DNA from: an uncultured Lachnospiraceae bacterium | GTDB lineage: Bacteria; Bacillota; Clostridia; Lachnospirales; Lachnospiraceae | DNA length: 10,071 nt | Assembly: GCA_910586605.1 (NCBI GenBank) | Contig: CAJUJR010000096.1 | Coordinates: 1-10,071 of the forward strand | Direction: 5' to 3' | In this document: piece after piece, positions 7,201 through 10,071 of the stretch | Numbering within the stretch: position 1 is the first letter of the stretch | Layout of the letters: every line of letters starts with the position of its first letter | Program-made: the position numbers and the translations under genes | Notes under the pieces: model-generated | Database searches by the model: none | Seen by the model: the letters and a program-made list of their open reading frames with translations, nothing else | What the model was told of the DNA's origin: nothing

Positions 7201-8831
7201 ATAGCCAGATGGATATAAGGCCGGTAGAGGATTCCACAGAGGAAGTTAAAACATATGGTGAAAAAGAAATTACAGTTCCATTTACAAAACCAGAGTTAAA
7301 AGCAGGGGCAGAGTATTTTGTAAATATTAGCTTTAAATTAAAAGAAGATACTTCCTGGGCGAAAAAAGGGCATGAAGTTGCCCATGGGCAAATTGCAGTT
7401 CCATTTGATGTACCTGCAGTAAAAGCGCTTACAGAAGAATCTTTAGATAAGCTGGATTTGACAGAAGACCAGGATTCTGCTGTGGTTACAGGAAAAGATT
7501 TTGCGGTTACATTTGATAAGTCAGCAGGGACAATAAAAGACTTTACCTATCAGGGCAAAAAACTGTTAGAGAGCGGCCCGCAGCCAGATTTTTGGAGGGC
7601 GCCAACAGACAGTGACCTTGGCTTTTATTCAGCATCCGAATATGATACCTGGAGATATGCAGGGGCTGATAAAACGGTGGCTGATGTAACTACGAAAAAA
7701 ATTAATAATGGTATGGTTGAAATAACAATAGAATCCAAGCTTCCAACGGTAACCGAATCTTCTTACCGCCAGAAATTTGTAGTATATGGGACAGGCGATA
7801 TAAAAGTAACAAGTACATTGACGCCAGGGGCTGGGCTTCCAGAAATTCCAGTGGTAGGAAACAGCCTGACGCTTCCAAAAGAATTTTCAAATGTAACCTG
7901 GTATGGGAAAGGGCCAGATGAGAATTATATTGACAGGCAGTCAGGATATGAAATCGGAGTTTACAAAAAGAATGTGGATGAGTTCTTTATTGATTACATT
8001 AAGCCGCAGGAAACTGGAAACAGGACAAATACACGCTGGGTTACTATGACAAATAGCGACGGAGTAGGGCTTCTGGCAAAAACAGATGTACCAATGGAAT
8101 TTAGTGCATTGTATTATACAGCGGAAGAATTAACAAATGTAATGCATTCTTATATGTTAGGGGACAAGGAGAAAATTACGCTCCGCCTGAACCAGCGTCA
8201 GATGGGGCTTGGAGGTGATAACTCTTGGGGTGCAAAACCGCTTCCTGCCTATTTGAACCCATCGGATCAGGTTTATGAATATACTTATACAATAAAGCCA
8301 GTTTCTACGGCAGATGTAGATGCTTCCATGAAGGAATCTAAAATTGTATTGCCGGATGGCAGCGGCAGTGTTGCGCCTGAGCAGCCACAATTAAAGAAAG
8401 GCGATACCGTTTTATACAAAAATGTATATTATAAGGTGCTTGATCCAAAGAAAAAGACAGTTACAGCAGTAAAGGGCAAAAATAAGAAGCTTACAAGCGC
8501 TGTAATCCAGTCCCAGGTTACTATTAAAGGCGTGAAATGTAAGGTAGTGCAGATTAGCGATAAGGCATTTAGCGGATATAAGAAACTTGCCAAGGTAACA
8601 ATTGGCAAAAATGTCAAGACAATTGGCAAACAGGCATTTAAGGGGAGCAGTAAATTAAAGAGCGTTACAGTTGCAAAGGGATCTGTATTAAAGATAATAA
8701 AGAGTAACGCCTTTAAAAATACTTCTGCAAAAATAACTGTAAAAGCGCCAGGGATGAAAACAAAACAGAAGAGTGCTTTGTTGAAAAAGATGAAAACAGC
8801 GGGCATGAACAAAAAGGCAAAAATTAAATAA
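4260..8831 (+). CDS. Secreted GH2 beta-galactosidase with inserted LamG domain and LRR_5 tail (1523 aa)
   Basis: A LacZ-type glycoside hydrolase family 2 enzyme cleaving terminal beta-galactosides outside the cell by the retaining mechanism. ATG 4260 follows AAGGAGGA and opens a signal peptide (MRVKKLLAMTVAFCMAATG, cleavage near VQA/AS, residue 31). Order: sugar-binding jelly roll about 53-270, Ig-like domain 275-398, TIM barrel from 399. Catalytic residues are present: metal-ligand motif IESHG (E480, H482), acid/base E524 in SWSLGNES, nucleophile E596 in FQCEYAHAMGNG, and substrate-site W627 in GFIWDW. A LamG/concanavalin-like domain (about 656-880) interrupts the barrel before GGDWQDIPEGNPNNKNFC. 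Domain 4 spans about 928-1053 and the Bgal small-chain domain about 1071-1350, with QMGLGGDNSWG near 1314-1324. Residues 1378-1523 are a very lysine-rich BspA-like LRR_5 region (DKAFSGYKKLAKVTIG), probably for attachment to surface or glycan. It is about 500 residues longer than E. coli LacZ. It appears monocistronic and ends at a strong terminator. The likely substrate, lactose or host/milk glycans, cannot be told from sequence. Confidence 0.95.
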   Translation: MRVKKLLAMTVAFCMAATGIPLSGIGVDVQAASNDGAVFKGEEWFDQNDVFQVNREDAHTSFVGFDNAESAKSPELRKKHETSPYYQSLNGTWKFEWVESPHERNTEFFKDGYNVSSWKDIKVPANWQTEGYGSPKYTDTRLPWEGTEDPRANYGLPEDSPRGIAPTVYNPVGSYKRTFKTPADWDGKEVFVSFQGVESAFYVWINGQKAGYSEDSYTPAEFDISKYLKPAGGENTISVQVYRWSDGSYLEDQDFIRMSGIFRDVFLFAKDKEASLFDFAYTSDLDEKYTNATFHFEVTLRGYGEKAASGYTVESILYDKAGKEVFKKELKDFAFKASDDKRYFQAVSEFSQEVTAPALWSAEEPNLYEMAIVLKNAEGGIVETAGMHVGFREIEIVRKGTNKSQILVNGAPIMIKGVNRHETTLEGGRSITEESMVQDILLMKQYNINSVRNSHYPNDAKWYDLCDEYGLYMIDEANIESHGLNDYIPQSDPQWIAACKDRMRSTIERSKTHASIMSWSLGNESYNGDVWAELGKLCKELDPTRFVHYEGWRDIDEVDVWSRMYRRVNNLGVDDKIKNPLGWWGEHGTKPAFQCEYAHAMGNGIGNLDEYWDVYEKYPNLQGGFIWDWVDQSLEVKTPTDKLLKEEGKNNLEVLLKGSLVEDGKEGKGMDGYAQVYNDKSLHLSGHDALTLEAYVKPEGVKKQRDNDGSGGLDVSEYNQTAPIITKGNDEWCNSESYGLRRLVDDKNDVLEFYIRGGKYDDDWGVYEKAAAQFKTPEDWADNWHHIAGTYDGTNLKLYLDGKEVASATSDFGIVSGPNPVGIGADLTYDAQNPNVPANFKGVIDNVRIYDKALSLDELNNAGRKADGNTLLWLDFNSTTDKEYAKDSYYSFGGDWQDIPEGNPNNKNFCANGLVSADRTVQPELEQVKYIYQNVGIEDAGVLEGKVKISNKYLFTNLNAFDASWELIEDGKAIQSGSFTNSQMDIRPVEDSTEEVKTYGEKEITVPFTKPELKAGAEYFVNISFKLKEDTSWAKKGHEVAHGQIAVPFDVPAVKALTEESLDKLDLTEDQDSAVVTGKDFAVTFDKSAGTIKDFTYQGKKLLESGPQPDFWRAPTDSDLGFYSASEYDTWRYAGADKTVADVTTKKINNGMVEITIESKLPTVTESSYRQKFVVYGTGDIKVTSTLTPGAGLPEIPVVGNSLTLPKEFSNVTWYGKGPDENYIDRQSGYEIGVYKKNVDEFFIDYIKPQETGNRTNTRWVTMTNSDGVGLLAKTDVPMEFSALYYTAEELTNVMHSYMLGDKEKITLRLNQRQMGLGGDNSWGAKPLPAYLNPSDQVYEYTYTIKPVSTADVDASMKESKIVLPDGSGSVAPEQPQLKKGDTVLYKNVYYKVLDPKKKTVTAVKGKNKKLTSAVIQSQVTIKGVKCKVVQISDKAFSGYKKLAKVTIGKNVKTIGKQAFKGSSKLKSVTVAKGSVLKIIKSNAFKNTSAKITVKAPGMKTKQKSALLKKMKTAGMNKKAKIK

Positions 8832-8853
8832 GTATCGTTAAAATGTTGTAGCA

Positions 8854-8895
8854 AAAAACAGCAGTTATCTGTGCAAACGGATAGCTGCTGTTTTT
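8854..8895 (+). terminator. Strong intrinsic terminator, likely bidirectional
   Basis: AAAAACAGCAGTTATC (8854-8869) pairs over 16 bp, with one G-U, to GATAGCTGCTGTTTTT (8880-8895) around a 10-nt loop. It starts 22 nt after the beta-galactosidase stop. The flanking A6 and T5 runs give a U-tract on both strands. Confidence 0.85.
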
Positions 8896-8988
8896 GGGCT
8901 ATAGAAACGTTATGTATTAGCATAGTTATCTGATTTGTTATGTAAAGGACTTTTTAATCAAGTTTACAAAAAATTTACATTTCAGGGC

Positions 8989-9033
8989 AAAAAAATAGAG
9001 CCAAGAACCTATTTTTTAGATTCCTGGCTCTAT
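8989..9033 (-). terminator. Intrinsic terminator of the leftward unit
   Basis: Read leftward, ATAGAGCCAGGAA (9033-9021) pairs with TTCTTGGCTCTAT (9007-8995), 13 bp with one wobble, and a run of seven T follows. It lies just after the stop of the transposase fragment, so it probably belonged to the intact transposase gene. Confidence 0.75.
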
Positions 9034-9041
9034 AACTCTGC

Positions 9042-9464
9042 CTATGCGCTTCTATCAGCTTTTAGTTGTTTGACTTCCTCAAGAGAAAGTCCTGAAATAT
9101 TAATGATTTCTTCTAAAGCATATTTGCCAGCCGCCAACATACGGAGCGCAACCTCTTTCATTCCCTCTTTCAATGTTTGATTCCTCATATCTTCCATAGC
9201 CTGGCACATGATTTCGATTCCCTCCTTGCTCTCCTTAAAAAATCTCACTCTGCCTGCCAATGTTCCATAGTACATATCCGCTGCGTCTGTGAAGGAGAAG
9301 TCATGCATTAATTTCCCGACTGGCGTATCTCCACGGTAAGCACCATTTACATACAGTATGTGCGAACCGTCCTCAAATCTTTCCCCGGTTCCTAAAAAGC
9401 ACCGCTCAATCGGATAGAGCGGCCACCCTTTTCCCATTACATCATTCTCTGTGATAAAGATTAC
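9042..9464 (-). pseudogene. 3' fragment of an Rpn-type PD-(D/E)XK transposase/nuclease
   Basis: The frame encodes VIFITENDVMGKGWPLY, then GDGSHILYVNGAYRGDTPVGKLMHDF-like residues and a tail ALRMLAAGKYALEEIINISG ending in LSLEEVKQL. These are the C-terminal hallmarks of the Rpn (recombination-promoting nuclease/putative transposase) family common in Lachnospiraceae. Whole members are about 280-320 residues; here only about 141 codons remain, and the N-terminal catalytic core is gone. Family sequence begins abruptly at about 9464. Before it, the frame reads only a few non-family codons to an in-frame TAG inside the neighbouring regulator. An ATG at 9437 could start a 131-residue product, but no clear ribosome site precedes it. 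Almost certainly inactive. Confidence 0.75.
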
Positions 9465-9648
9465 CCATCTGGTAGCCGCCTTCTACGCCGTAAAAAGATT
9501 GAATCGGAATGCCTGCCTGATCCAGCGAATCCAAATCTCGCATAATCGTTCTGGAAGAAACTTCAAATTCTTCTGCTAATTTCTGTGCTGATGTCCGACC
9601 ATGATTTAATAAATAAACAACAATGCTTATGAGTCGGTCAATCTTCAT
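9442..9648 (-). pseudogene. N-terminal fragment of a YafY/YobV-like DeoR-type transcriptional regulator
   Basis: Residues MKIDRLISIVVYLLNHGRTS, then AQKLAEEFEVSSRTIMRDLD and GIPIQSFYGVEGGYQM, match the N-terminal winged helix-turn-helix of YafY/YobV regulators, which normally continue into a WYL ligand-binding domain (about 300 residues in total). Here family sequence stops after GGYQMG, and ten foreign codons lead to TGA at 9442. I place the start at 9648 because homologues start at MKIDRL; the longer frame to 9687 runs through the probable -10 and operator. AAAGGA (9661-9666) lies 12 nt upstream, a little far. The DNA-binding part is whole, so a 68-residue protein could still bind the palindrome in front of it, but it has lost its sensing domain. 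Confidence 0.7.
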
Positions 9649-9673
9649 CTTTATATCCATTCCTTTCTGTCCC

Positions 9674-9717
9674 AGTATAACAAACAAACTATGACACCAT
9701 TATGTCATAGTTTGTTT
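9674..9717 (-). promoter_or_regulatory. Regulator promoter with a perfect 15-bp palindromic operator
   Basis: AAACAAACTATGACA (9682-9696) and TGTCATAGTTTGTTT (9703-9717) are exact reverse complements around CCATTA. On the leftward strand a TATACT -10 (9679-9674) begins 2 bp after the repeat, so a bound protein would cover the -35 region. The position suggests autoregulation by the adjacent helix-turn-helix protein. The repeat is seen directly; its function is inferred. Confidence 0.6.
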
Positions 9718-9743
9718 AAAGAAGCAATTGTTTCAAATTTTTC

Positions 9744-9989
9744 CTAACAAATTTCCAGAGAATCTTCTGCATCCACCCACATCTGCATATTGCCATCAAG
9801 AAAAAGTCTTACATATTCAAGCGGCTCGTCTATTGCTATTGCCAGAGCATTTAAGGCACATTCCAATCCGGGAGTGGTTTTCAATCCTTCTTCTGCTTTA
9901 TTGCAGTCTATCCGTAAAAAGTATCCAGCATAGGTGTATACATCAATGCTGTTATGGTGGATGTTGTAGGCTGCATAAATAGTATTCAT
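9744..9989 (-). CDS. DUF6061-like small protein (81 aa)
   Basis: A small, probably cytoplasmic protein of unknown role. The pattern YAGYFLRIDCNKAEEGL, then LNALAIAIDEPLEYVRLFLDG, resembles the DUF6061 family of Clostridia, where a G-x-x-L-x-I-D motif and a PLEY-x-x-L-x-L-x-G segment recur. I chose ATG 9989 rather than 10037 because GAGGA lies about 9 nt upstream (AAGAGGACAAATAGAA) and family members start close to such a first strand. No signal peptide or membrane segment is seen. It points the same way as the regulator fragment but is separated from it by that gene's own promoter and palindrome. Such genes often occur in mobile or accessory regions, as here beside a transposase scar. Confidence 0.6.
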   Translation of the reverse strand: MNTIYAAYNIHHNSIDVYTYAGYFLRIDCNKAEEGLKTTPGLECALNALAIAIDEPLEYVRLFLDGNMQMWVDAEDSLEIC

Positions 9990-10071
9990 TTCTATTTGTC
10001 CTCTTTTCGTTGATTGAAAGTTACTATTCACAGCCAATCGTAGCCGGACTTAAGGAAATAAAAAATATCTT

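Noticed and set aside
8429..8923. 164-codon antisense frame over the LRR tail and terminator
   Set aside because: It crosses the bidirectional terminator and mirrors the lysine-rich repeat as Phe/Leu codons; an artefact of composition.
10024..10071. Leftward open frame ending ISLSPATIGCE at the right edge
   Set aside because: Only 15 codons are visible and no family is recognisable, so a partial gene cannot be supported.

Overview
The window looks like chromosomal DNA from a gut-type Firmicute, most likely a Lachnospiraceae/Clostridia member. This rests on strong AGGAGG ribosome sites, an AgrC-type histidine kinase, a secreted GH2 beta-galactosidase carrying LamG and BspA-like leucine-rich repeat domains, an Rpn/PD-(D/E)XK transposase fragment and a DUF6061-like small protein. 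The assignment is from family knowledge and was not tested by search.

Left part (1-1785): a leftward AgrC-like sensor kinase lacks its ATP-binding C-terminus. Facing away from it is a promoter with two direct repeats 20 bp apart, of the kind bound by LytTR (AgrA-type) regulators. That promoter leads into a perfect Shine-Dalgarno and a 21-codon TTG-start peptide. The peptide contains FCSSLWDE, which resembles the staphylococcal group II autoinducer core (CSSLF followed by DE). About 200 nt of densely base-paired sequence follows. The layout recalls agr P2/P3 with RNAIII and its small peptide, and it is the most interesting part of the window.

Middle part (1786-3615): an AT-rich stretch holds a gene for a secreted PPC-domain protein, broken by a 1-nt frameshift just after its start and by an in-frame TAG, followed by an unrecognised 302-residue protein. 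A terminator-like hairpin follows. Then come a 10-bp inverted repeat and tandem TTGACA promoters that probably serve the next gene.

Right part (4260-8831): a 1523-residue exported beta-galactosidase with complete GH2 catalytic residues, a LamG domain inserted inside the TIM barrel and a basic LRR_5 tail, closed by a strong, probably bidirectional terminator.

Far right (8989-10071), all leftward: a DUF6061-like small protein, an N-terminal fragment of a YafY/YobV-like DeoR-type regulator behind a 15-bp perfect inverted repeat, and a 3' fragment of an Rpn-type transposase fused to the regulator's 3' end. This is a recombination scar with its own terminator. No rRNA, tRNA or CRISPR array was seen.
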